Below, one piece after another: positions 7,787 to 14,537 of a stretch of 64,000 nt of DNA. The notes below the pieces were generated by a model. That model worked only from the letters and a program-made list of their open reading frames with translations. It made no database searches and was not told the DNA's origin. The translations under genes and the position numbers were made by a program. The first letter of the stretch is position 1; each line of letters begins with the position of its first letter. Origin of the DNA: Novosphingobium kunmingense (GTDB taxonomy: Bacteria; Pseudomonadota; Alphaproteobacteria; Sphingomonadales; Sphingomonadaceae). Location: positions 186,001 through 250,000 of the forward strand of contig NZ_PHUF01000003.1 in NCBI RefSeq assembly GCF_002813245.1, given 5' to 3'.

Positions 7787-7802
7787 GTCAGTTCCGGAAA
7801 GA

Positions 7803-8177
7803 CTACTTCCAGAACCAGCCGGGCTTGAGCGAGCGGTCCTTGCGGTGCAGCCACATCCGCACGTAGAGCCACAGGCCGGAAAAGGCGAAGAAGATCATCG
7901 CGAAGCCCGACAGGACGGCGATGGCCGTGCCCAGGGGTCCGAATTCCTCGCCCGAATGAAGGTGGTGGAAGAAGCCTACCCAGGCGCGCGGGCCATCGGC
8001 CGCAGGCTTGGGCCGGCACACCATCGTTTCGGGGCAGACGAACCCGGCCGGCGCCGCCGCCTGCGGGGCCCCGCCGGTCGGCCACAGCGCGGCCACGTGG
8101 CTGAGCACGCCCGTCACTGCGATCCACAGCAGGAAAACCCCGAACATCACCGAAAGCCAGCGGTGCCACTTGCGCAT
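7803..8177 (-). CDS. PepSY-associated transmembrane protein
   Basis: A 124-residue membrane protein. It starts MRKWHRWLSVMFGVFLLWIA, the usual opening of PepSY_TM proteins (a basic WHRW segment leading into helix 1, residues ~8-30), and ends with a second helix (~80-107) and a basic tail. Between them is a short periplasmic loop with two cysteines and an HHLHSGEE segment. Many members are encoded with siderophore receptors or ferric reductases, so a role in iron handling is likely but inferred. The start has CAGGAG seven bases upstream. A 25-bp Fur-like palindrome lies 16 bases before the ATG, which supports iron regulation. Confidence 0.82.
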   Translation of the reverse strand: MRKWHRWLSVMFGVFLLWIAVTGVLSHVAALWPTGGAPQAAAPAGFVCPETMVCRPKPAADGPRAWVGFFHHLHSGEEFGPLGTAIAVLSGFAMIFFAFSGLWLYVRMWLHRKDRSLKPGWFWK

Positions 8178-8192
8178 TCATTCTACTCCTGA

Positions 8193-8217
8193 GTTGTTGC
8201 GAATCACTCGCAACAAC
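8193..8217 (-). promoter_or_regulatory. 25-bp Fur-box-like palindrome
   Basis: Perfect 10-bp arms GTTGTTGCGA (8193-8202) and TCGCAACAAC (8208-8217) around ATCAC. The inner 15 bases match the 7-1-7 Fur consensus TGAGAATGATTCTCA at 11 positions. It lies 16-40 bases upstream of the PepSY gene ATG, so a bound repressor would cover the promoter or leader. Confidence 0.65.
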
Positions 8218-8276
8218 AAGCGGCGCGGCGGCGAAAGCGCAAGGGCTGTTCTGTCGCCAATTGTATTTGTCCCGCG

Positions 8277-8474
8277 TCACGACCAGTGCCCCAGCGCCAG
8301 GGTGAAGACGATCAGCGCAAGGCCCCCCGCCGTCAGCATCATGCCGACGATGCGCAGGCCATAGGCCTGGCCCTCGCTGCCTCCCGCGCCCTTCAGCGCG
8401 CGCACCAGGGTGAGGACGCCTGCCAACAGCAGGACGATCCCGATCCCCAGGGCCAGGGGTGAGGCAGGCCGCAT
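8277..8474 (-). CDS. small two-helix membrane protein
   Basis: A 65-residue hydrophobic protein with two predicted transmembrane helices (about residues 7-27 and 40-60) joined by a short polar loop (KGAGGSEGQ). I do not recognise a named family. The ATG comes 4 nt after the stop of the SPFH-tail-like gene, so it is probably the last gene of the nrdA-led transcript. Another minus-strand gene with its own Fur-like site begins 100 nt further on. Confidence 0.6.
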   Translation of the reverse strand: MRPASPLALGIGIVLLLAGVLTLVRALKGAGGSEGQAYGLRIVGMMLTAGGLALIVFTLALGHWS

Positions 8475-8478
8475 TGCC

Positions 8479-8913
8479 TTATTGCTGGTCGAGGCGGCGC
8501 GCCTCGGTCACCGGCAGGCCGGCCTCGGTCGGCACGTAGATCAGCGACGACTTGCTGTTCTCCAGCGCCTGGATCTGCAGGTAGCGCAGGTAGCCTTCCG
8601 GCCCGCCGAGCGAGTTCTGCAGGATGGCGTTGGCCTTGGCCGCCCCTTCGGCGCGGATCAGCTCGGCCTCGGCCAGGCTGATCGCGCTTTCCTTCTTGGC
8701 CCGCGCTTCCAGGATCGCGACCTGGCGGCTCGATTGCGCCTCGGCCAGCGCCGCCTCTCCCGCCAGCCGCTGCTGGTACACGCGGTACTGCGGCCAGCCG
8801 ACCAAAAGGCCAACGACCAGCGCGGCGATGATCGCCACGCCTGCGGCGCTGCAGCCCGTCCTGCCGTCCATGGTCAGCGCCCCCCTGAGCCGTTCGGATA
8901 CCGGGTCCGCCAT
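8479..8913 (-). CDS. membrane-anchored SPFH-tail-like protein
   Basis: A 144-residue protein that starts at ATG 8913, overlapping the nrdA stop as TGATG. After a short polar N-terminus comes one transmembrane helix (about residues 24-42). Residues ~48-110 are an Ala/Glu-rich coiled coil (LAEAQSSRQVAILEARAKKE) that reads like the C-terminal half of SPFH/prohibitin/HflC proteins, ending with a LQIQALENSKSSLIYVP segment typical of that family. The SPFH globular domain itself is missing. It may scaffold membrane complexes; its direct coupling to nrdA is unexplained. The family link is by pattern, not search. Confidence 0.65.
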   Translation of the reverse strand: MADPVSERLRGALTMDGRTGCSAAGVAIIAALVVGLLVGWPQYRVYQQRLAGEAALAEAQSSRQVAILEARAKKESAISLAEAELIRAEGAAKANAILQNSLGGPEGYLRYLQIQALENSKSSLIYVPTEAGLPVTEARRLDQQ

Positions 8914-10973
8914 CACTGGCAGGCCAGGCATTCCTCGTAGTCGGTTTCCTTGGCGGCGAGTTCGAGGACCGGCGCCGAGGCGGTGTTGTCCGCTTCCACG
9001 CCGCCGGCGAACCCGGCCCGCTGGACCGACTTCGAGCGCAGGTAATAGAGGCTCTTGATGCCCTTCTCCCAAGCCTGGAAGTGCAACTGCATCAGATCCC
9101 ACTTCTCGACATCGGCGGGGATGTAGAGGTTGAGGCTCTGCGCCTGGTCGATGAACGGGGTGCGATCGGCCGCGAATTCGAGCAACCAGCGCTGGTCGAT
9201 CTCGAAGCTGGTCTTGTAGACCGCCTTTTCATCAGGGGACAGGAAGTCGAGGTGCTGGACCGAGCCGCCGCGTTCGAGGATTGAGTTCCAGACGTTGGTC
9301 GAATCCTTCGACTTCGACGCGAGCAGCGCCTGAAGGTAGGGGTTCTTGACCACGAAGCTGCCCGACAGCGTCTTGTGGGTGTAGATGTTGGCCGGGATCG
9401 GCTCGATGCAGGCCGAGGTGCCGCCGCAGATGATCGAAATCGACGCGGTCGGCGCGATCGCCATCTTGCACGAAAAGCGCTGCATCACGCCCATGTCGGC
9501 CGCGTCGGGGCAGGCGCCCCGTTCCTGCGCGAGGAGCAGCGAGGCTTCGTCGGCCTTGGCCGCGACGTGCTTGAACATTTTCAGGTTGAGGGCCTTGGCC
9601 ATCGCGCTTTCGAAGGCCACGCCCTTCTTCTGCAGGTACGAGTGGAAGCCCATGACACCCATGCCGACGCTGCGTTCGCGCATCGCCGAATAGCGGGCGC
9701 GGGCCATTTCGTCGGGCGCGCGGTCGATATAGTCCTGCAGCACGTTGTCGAGGAAGCGCAGCACGTCCTCGATGAAGCGCTCGTCCTTGTTCCACTCTTC
9801 CCAGGTTTCGAGATTGAGCGAGGACAGGCAGCACACCGCCGTGCGGTCGTTGCCGAGGTGGTCCTTGCCGGTCGGCAGCGTGATTTCCGAGCACAGGTTC
9901 GAGGTCGAGACCTTCAATCCCAGGTCGCGGTGATGCTTGGGCATCATCCGGTTCACGGTGTCGGAGAAGACGATGTAGGGCTCGCCCGTGGCGAGGCGGG
10001 TTTCGACCAGCTTCTGGAACAGCGCGCGCGCATCGACCGTGCCGCGCACCGACCCGTCCTTGGGGCTGCGCAGGTTGAACTCGGCGCCGTCGCGCACCGC
10101 TTCCATGAACTCGTCGGTCAGGAGGACGCCGTGGTGAAGGTTCAATGCCTTGCGGTTGAAGTCGCCCGACGGCTTGCGGATCTCGAGGAACTCCTCGATT
10201 TCCGGGTGGCTGACGTCGAGATAGCAGGCGGCCGAACCGCGGCGCAGCGAGCCCTGCGAGATCGCGAGGGTCAGGCTGTCCATCACGCGGACGAAGGGAA
10301 TGATGCCGCTGGTCTTGCCGTTGAGGCCGACCGGTTCGCCGATGCCGCGCACCGCGCCCCAGTAGGTGCCGATGCCGCCGCCGCGGCTGGCCAGCCAGAC
10401 GTTCTCGTTCCAGGTGCCGACGATCCCTTCGAGGCTGTCGGACACGGAATTCAGGTAGCACGAGATCGGCAGGCCGCGGTTGGTGCCGCCGTTCGACAGC
10501 ACCGGGGTCGCCGGCATGAACCACAGCTTCGAGACATAGTCGTAAAGCCGCTGGGCGTGCTGCTCGTCGTCGGCATAGGCCGAGGCGACGCGGGCGAACA
10601 GGTCCTGGTACTTCTCGCCGGGCAGCAGGTAGCGGTCGTCGAGCGTTTCCTTGCCGAAGTCGGTCAGCAGCGCGTCGCGGGCGTGATCGACCACGACCGC
10701 GAAGCGGCGCTCGTGGATCGCCTTGCTGTCGTCGGCCGGCTTCACCGCAGCCTTGACCATCTCGCCCATCGCGCCGGCCAGAGCATCGGCGCCCAGCCGG
10801 TCGATCAGGTCTGCCGAACCGGCATCGGTCTTGTCCGCCATCGTCACTGCCGGGGTTGCCCCCGCCTCCTTCTTCGTGCTGCCAGAGGGAGCGGTGGTCG
10901 CGGCCGCTGCGGTATCGTCCAGCGCTGCTTCAACTTCGGCCATGCTTGGCTCGTCTCCGTTCCTGAAATCCAC
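8913..10973 (-). CDS. nrdA: class I ribonucleotide reductase, alpha (catalytic) subunit
   Basis: A 686-residue catalytic subunit that reduces ribonucleoside diphosphates. Key motifs: the active-site cysteine in ISCYLNSVSD, the catalytic NLCSEI triad motif in the middle, and the C-terminal CLAC redox pair. The first ~85 residues are Ala/Thr-rich and polar and show no KRDG-type ATP-cone, so overall activity control by dATP through an N-terminal cone appears absent. The start chosen is GTG 10973 (MDFR), with GGGGG seven bases upstream; ATG 10943 is the alternative. A probable NrdR box lies 248 bases upstream. Followed by an SPFH-tail-like gene sharing TGATG. Confidence 0.96.
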   Translation of the reverse strand: MDFRNGDEPSMAEVEAALDDTAAAATTAPSGSTKKEAGATPAVTMADKTDAGSADLIDRLGADALAGAMGEMVKAAVKPADDSKAIHERRFAVVVDHARDALLTDFGKETLDDRYLLPGEKYQDLFARVASAYADDEQHAQRLYDYVSKLWFMPATPVLSNGGTNRGLPISCYLNSVSDSLEGIVGTWNENVWLASRGGGIGTYWGAVRGIGEPVGLNGKTSGIIPFVRVMDSLTLAISQGSLRRGSAACYLDVSHPEIEEFLEIRKPSGDFNRKALNLHHGVLLTDEFMEAVRDGAEFNLRSPKDGSVRGTVDARALFQKLVETRLATGEPYIVFSDTVNRMMPKHHRDLGLKVSTSNLCSEITLPTGKDHLGNDRTAVCCLSSLNLETWEEWNKDERFIEDVLRFLDNVLQDYIDRAPDEMARARYSAMRERSVGMGVMGFHSYLQKKGVAFESAMAKALNLKMFKHVAAKADEASLLLAQERGACPDAADMGVMQRFSCKMAIAPTASISIICGGTSACIEPIPANIYTHKTLSGSFVVKNPYLQALLASKSKDSTNVWNSILERGGSVQHLDFLSPDEKAVYKTSFEIDQRWLLEFAADRTPFIDQAQSLNLYIPADVEKWDLMQLHFQAWEKGIKSLYYLRSKSVQRAGFAGGVEADNTASAPVLELAAKETDYEECLACQ

Positions 10974-11220
10974 TGTGTTCGCCCCCGTTCAAGCTCGCCC
11001 AGGCGCCGCACGATGCGAGCGCCATGTTCTGCCTCTGTTCGAATCGGTGCCGAAGCTCCGATCCTACTCGCCTTATGAGAACGAAACGAGAAAAACTTAT
11101 CCCGTATCGATCCCCAGCGTGGTCCCCTGACGAGCCGTGTTCGCAACCCGAATCCCGCCCGCGGCGCCTGGCGCGCTGTTGCGGTTGAATCTAAGTCTTG
11201 AGCCCCCCGGCTTGCCGGAC
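10974..11220 (-). other. long leader or promoter region of nrdA
   Basis: About 250 bases without a credible gene on either strand. If transcription starts near the NrdR-like box, all of this would be nrdA leader. It contains a short CCGGC/GCCGG hairpin beside the box (11206-11217) and an AT-rich patch with GTTTTTCTCGTTTCG on the minus strand (about 11080-11098). I see no known riboswitch core. Confidence 0.4.
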
Positions 11221-11234
11221 CACTATCTATAGTG
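11221..11234 (-). promoter_or_regulatory. NrdR-box-like inverted repeat
   Basis: CACTATC-TATAGTG, a near-perfect inverted repeat with one mismatch, fits the NrdR consensus ACACWATATATWGTGT. On the minus strand it contains TATAGAT, a possible -10 element, with TTGCGC 19 bases before, so NrdR binding could block the promoter. NrdR boxes usually come in pairs about three helical turns apart; I could not find a good second copy. Confidence 0.6.
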
Positions 11235-11497
11235 CCCATGCGCGACTCCGGCGCAAGAGGGTAAATCAAGCGATAACATCGAAATCGATCGCGCAAAGGA
11301 CCTGCCGGCGATCCCGCGTTGCAGCGACGCGCGGGAAAAGCGCCACTCGTCGCGACCGCAAGAGTCAAAGTGAATCTGTGAAAAAAAATATGTCCGGGAA
11401 CAGCGCTTCGCAGGCGTTGACACGGATAGAATCGGGGCCGGAAATTTTGTTGCAGTCGGCAGGGCCCGATCCGCCCGATCGCAACCAGCCTTGCCGC

Positions 11498-11525
11498 TTG
11501 ATTACACTAAGGCACCGGCTATCGT
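11498..11525 (+). promoter_or_regulatory. candidate promoter of the GlsB-type gene
   Basis: TTGATT (11498-11503) and TATCGT (11520-11525) are 16 bases apart and 33 bases ahead of the GlsB-type ATG. The stretch from 11235 to here holds no credible gene; it is A/T-richer than average, as expected for a promoter region. Confidence 0.3.
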
Positions 11526-11558
11526 AGAGGCCTTCCAAAGGATCCGAAAGGCTTGTTC

Positions 11559-11810
11559 ATGCTCAATATCATTGGCGCCGTGGTCAGCGGTCTCGTCATC
11601 GGGGTGCTGGCGCGGTATTTCTACCCCGGCGCGGTGACCATGGGCCTTGGCATGACCATGCTGCTGGGCATTGCCGGATCGCTGCTGGCGGGCCTGATCA
11701 CCACGCGCGGCCGGAGCGGGGAGGGCCTCAACCGCGCCGGGTGCCTCGCCTCGATCCTCGGCGCGATGGCGCTGATCTTCCTCGGCCGGATGATGGGCTG
11801 GCATTTGTGA
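11559..11810 (+). CDS. GlsB/YeaQ/YmgE-family stress response membrane protein
   Basis: An 83-residue membrane protein with three Gly-rich hydrophobic helices and a central polar GRSGEGLN loop, matching the GlsB/YeaQ/YmgE (transglycosylase-associated) family. It sits in the cytoplasmic membrane and is generally linked to acid or envelope stress; the molecular role is not established. ATG 11559 is chosen over TTG 11553 because AAAGG lies eight bases upstream. Its stop overlaps the GTG start of a GNAT gene (GTGA), so the two form a coupled pair. The upstream 300 bases are the spacer to nrdA. Confidence 0.85.
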   Translation: MLNIIGAVVSGLVIGVLARYFYPGAVTMGLGMTMLLGIAGSLLAGLITTRGRSGEGLNRAGCLASILGAMALIFLGRMMGWHL

Positions 11811-12430
11811 CCGAACCGGCGCCGCGGCGCAGCCCGCCTCTGATCGGCGAGGCGGGCGCGGCGCAGGGTGCGGCCATGGCCGTGTCGCTGGCGCGCGCCT
11901 TTGCCGATGATCCGGCGATGCGCTGGATCATGCCCGATGCCGCCGAACGCCATCGCCGCCTGCCGCCCCTGTTCCGGACCCTGGTCGCAGACGAGCTCGC
12001 TTCGGGCTGGGCGCTCGCCTCGCCCAAGTGCGAGGCCGTGACCTTGTGGCGGGGCAGCGAGAAGGTCCACGAAAGCCCGTGGCGCATGATCGCCGGTCTG
12101 CCGACCTTCCTGCGCATTCTGGGCCGCAACGTGCTGCGCGGTATGGCGGTCGGCAATGCGATCGAGGCGCATCATCCCAAGGGGCTTCAATACCATTACC
12201 TGCACTTTGCCGGCGTCGATCCCGCGTTCCAGGGGCGCGGCTGGGGAGGCGCGGCGATCCGCGCGGGGCAGGACCGGGCGCGGGCCGCGGGCCTCCCGGT
12301 CTATCTCGAAACGGCGACGCCGGAGAACGTCGGGCTGTACCAGGCGCTGGGCTTTCGCGTGACGGGCGAATGGACCGTGCCGCGCGGCGGCCCCCATTTC
12401 TGGTCGATGTTGTGGGAGCAGCCGGCCTAG
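11807..12430 (+). CDS. GNAT family N-acetyltransferase
   Basis: A 207-residue acetyltransferase-fold protein. The acetyl-CoA binding motif A is seen as VDPAFQGRGWGGAAIRAGQD (about residues 136-155), followed by the LETATPENVGLYQALGF segment typical of motif B, where a tyrosine often acts as acid. The N-terminal half (ARAFADDPAMRWIMPDA) resembles the GNATs with a leading helical pair. The substrate is unknown. The start is taken as GTG 11807, which overlaps the previous TGA; an internal ATG 11875 is possible. It ends tail-to-tail with the alpha/beta hydrolase gene, with a 4-nt overlap. Confidence 0.85.
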   Translation: MTEPAPRRSPPLIGEAGAAQGAAMAVSLARAFADDPAMRWIMPDAAERHRRLPPLFRTLVADELASGWALASPKCEAVTLWRGSEKVHESPWRMIAGLPTFLRILGRNVLRGMAVGNAIEAHHPKGLQYHYLHFAGVDPAFQGRGWGGAAIRAGQDRARAAGLPVYLETATPENVGLYQALGFRVTGEWTVPRGGPHFWSMLWEQPA

Positions 12431-13308
12431 CGGGCGATGCCCGCGATCGCATCGGCGATCTCGTCGACCAGTTCCACCGGGATGTCGTGGCCCATGCCGG
12501 GGATGATCCTGATCTGCGCGCCGGGGATCGCGGCGGCGGTATCCTGGCCCCCTTCGACCGGCACCAGCGGATCGTCGGCGCCATGAATCACCAGCGTCGG
12601 AACCTTGACCCCTTTCAGCCGCTTGCGACGGTCGCCGTCATCGATGATCGCGGCAAGCTGGCGGCCCGGGCCCGTCGGGTGGAAGCTGCGCCGGTAGTCG
12701 CGTTCGATCCGCTCGCGCAGGCGCGTCTCCTCGGCCGGATAGCCCGGGCTGCCGATGGCGCGCGAAATGGCAACGCCAAAGGGGATGACATCTTCCATCG
12801 ACGCGTCGGCCGGCGGGCGGTTCATCAGCGCCGCCAGCGCCTCGGGCTTCGAACGCGGCAGGCGGGGGTTGCCGGTGGTCGACATGATCGAGGTCAGCGA
12901 CAGCACGCGGTCGGCGTGGCCGATCGCGACGAGTTGCGCGATCATTCCGCCCATCGAGGCGCCGACCACATGAGCCTTGTCGATCTTCAAGGCGTCGAGC
13001 AGGGCGACCGCATCCTCGGCCATTTCGGTCAGGCGATAGGGTAGCCGGGCGCGCAGCCCGAACAGCCGCATGAGCGCCACGCGGCGCAGGTTGGGAACGC
13101 CCGCCTCGGTGAACTTGGTCGACAGGCCGATGTCGCGGTTGTCGTGGCGGATAACGTAGTAGCCGCGGGCGACAAGCGCCTCGACCAGCTCGATCGGCCA
13201 CAGCGTCAGCTGCGCGCCGAGACCCATGATCAGCAGCAGCGGCGGATTGGCCGGATCGCCGTGGGCTTCGTAGGCGATATCGATTCCGTTGACGTGGACC
13301 TGCGGCAT
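12427..13308 (-). CDS. alpha/beta fold hydrolase
   Basis: A 293-residue soluble hydrolase. The nucleophile elbow is GASMGG (about residues 115-120), the oxyanion strand is LLLIMGLGAQL near residue 24, the acid is likely in HGADDPLVP and the catalytic His in GMGHDIP near the C-terminus. This resembles the 3-oxoadipate enol-lactonase/esterase branch with an N-terminal beta-domain, but the substrate cannot be told. ATG 13308 follows AGGGAG by six bases; the frame extends further upstream without a credible start. The neighbour PPK2 lies 62 bases away on the same strand and may read into it. Confidence 0.9.
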   Translation of the reverse strand: MPQVHVNGIDIAYEAHGDPANPPLLLIMGLGAQLTLWPIELVEALVARGYYVIRHDNRDIGLSTKFTEAGVPNLRRVALMRLFGLRARLPYRLTEMAEDAVALLDALKIDKAHVVGASMGGMIAQLVAIGHADRVLSLTSIMSTTGNPRLPRSKPEALAALMNRPPADASMEDVIPFGVAISRAIGSPGYPAEETRLRERIERDYRRSFHPTGPGRQLAAIIDDGDRRKRLKGVKVPTLVIHGADDPLVPVEGGQDTAAAIPGAQIRIIPGMGHDIPVELVDEIADAIAGIAR

Positions 13309-13370
13309 GGTGGCTCCCTGTTCGCTGTGCCGCAAGGCTGGCGCGAAGCCGGCGCCAAGGCAAGCCTCGA

Positions 13371-14444
13371 CTAGTCGGGAAGCGAAGGAGTCGCCTTCTC
13401 GCCGCGTTCGAAGATCTTGCTCGCGCGCCCGACCAGCAGCGGATCGACCGCGCCGACCACGTGGTCGTTCCGCCCCTCGTAGGGAAGCGTACCCAACACG
13501 AAACGCATGGCGTTCAGACGCGCGCGCTTCTTGTCGTCGCTCTTGATCACGGTCCACGGGCACAGGTCCGTATCGGTGGCGCGGAACATGGATTCCTTGG
13601 CTGCGGTGTAATCGTCCCACCTGTCGAGGCTGGCGACATCGACGTGGCTCAGCTTCCATTGCTTCAGCGGGTGCATCTTGCGTTCGGTGAAGCGGCGCAG
13701 CTGCTCCTCGCGGCTGACCGAGAACCAGAACTTGATCAGGTGGATGCCGCTGCGCACCAGGTTGCGTTCGAATTCGGGCGCCTCGCGCAGGAACTCGTCA
13801 TATTCCTCGTCGGTGCAGAACCCCATGACGTGTTCGACCCCGGCACGGTTGTACCACGACCGATCGAACAGCACGATTTCGCCCTTGGTCGGCAGGTGCC
13901 CGACATAGCGCTGGAAATACCATTGCCCGCGCTCGACCTCGCTCGGCTTTTCCAGCGCGACGACGCGCGCGCCGCGCGGGTTGAGGTGTTCCATGAAGCG
14001 CTTGATCGTGCCGCCCTTGCCCGCCGCGTCGCGCCCTTCGAAGACGATTACCACGCGCTCGCCGCTGTCCTTGATCCAGGTCTGCAGCTTGAGCAATTCG
14101 GCCTGGAGCAGGAACTTCTCGCGCTCGTAATCCTGGCGCAGCATCTTGTACTTGTAGGGGTAGCCGCCTTCCTTCCACCCGGGGGCGAGCTCGTCGCTGG
14201 TCTTGCGCAGGGGAATCGATGAGGGCGGCAGGCCGAGATGCTCGCGCAGCCGCTCGGCATCGTCGGGGGCGGAGCCGGCGATCAGCGCTTCGAGTTCCTT
14301 CATCGCGCCGCGCGCGATCAGCGACTGGGCGACCGAAAACAGGCCGGACTGGGCGGCGACGACGCGCTCCTGCGCCAGACTCGCGCCGATTGCGGCGCGG
14401 GCCAGCTCGTCGGGGCTGCTTTCGTTGGTTTCCTCGGTCATCAA
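13371..14444 (-). CDS. ppk2: polyphosphate kinase 2
   Basis: A 357-residue PPK2-family enzyme that transfers phosphate between polyphosphate and nucleotides. The core starts near residue 92 (GGYPYKYKMLRQDYEREK). Walker A is GRDAAGKGG (137-145) and the lid/Walker B region FDRSWYNR follows at 193-200. The ERKMHPLKQWKLS segment is the usual substrate-binding stretch. Residues 1-90 form a helical N-terminal extension. Polyphosphate metabolism is tied to stress and starvation. The gene lies downstream of nadB on the same strand, separated by an inverted repeat. Confidence 0.95.
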   Translation of the reverse strand: MMTEETNESSPDELARAAIGASLAQERVVAAQSGLFSVAQSLIARGAMKELEALIAGSAPDDAERLREHLGLPPSSIPLRKTSDELAPGWKEGGYPYKYKMLRQDYEREKFLLQAELLKLQTWIKDSGERVVIVFEGRDAAGKGGTIKRFMEHLNPRGARVVALEKPSEVERGQWYFQRYVGHLPTKGEIVLFDRSWYNRAGVEHVMGFCTDEEYDEFLREAPEFERNLVRSGIHLIKFWFSVSREEQLRRFTERKMHPLKQWKLSHVDVASLDRWDDYTAAKESMFRATDTDLCPWTVIKSDDKKRARLNAMRFVLGTLPYEGRNDHVVGAVDPLLVGRASKIFERGEKATPSLPD

Positions 14445-14497
14445 ACGCCGCTGCTAGAGCCGGACTCGGCCCAATTCCATGTGCGAATTGTTGCACC

Positions 14498-14527
14498 TTC
14501 GCGACACGGCGGCAACACTGTCGCGAA
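14498..14527 (-). terminator. 9-bp inverted repeat between nadB and ppk2
   Basis: TTCGCGACA (14498-14506) and TGTCGCGAA (14519-14527) are perfect complements around a 12-nt loop. It follows the nadB stop by 11 bases, so it most likely ends or attenuates the nadB transcript, although no T-run follows. It could also be an operator for ppk2. Confidence 0.45.
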
Positions 14528-14537
14528 CAAGGACGGG

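Noticed and set aside
7640..7790. Possible cobalamin riboswitch before nrdB (GGGGAAT, GGTGAAAACC)
   Set aside because: The two elements are about 17 bases apart instead of a few, the CTGCCCCCGCAACTG stretch is missing, and no B12-box (GCCAGGAGACCTGCC-like) follows.
7690..7790. Possible FMN riboswitch on the plus strand (ATTCCCCACCG)
   Set aside because: The GGGGTG partner and the GCCGACGGT end are absent, and pairing differs.
9375..11078. Antisense reading frame opposite nrdA
   Set aside because: Shadow of nrdA; Arg/His/Gln-rich with no domain.
11150..11220. Second NrdR box (TTGAATCTAAGTCTTG)
   Set aside because: Too many mismatches and wrong spacing (about 34 bases) to count as a box.
11395..11420. 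EcfG promoter before the GlsB-type gene (GGAAC then CGTT)
   Set aside because: Spacer is about 13 bases, shorter than the 16-17 required.
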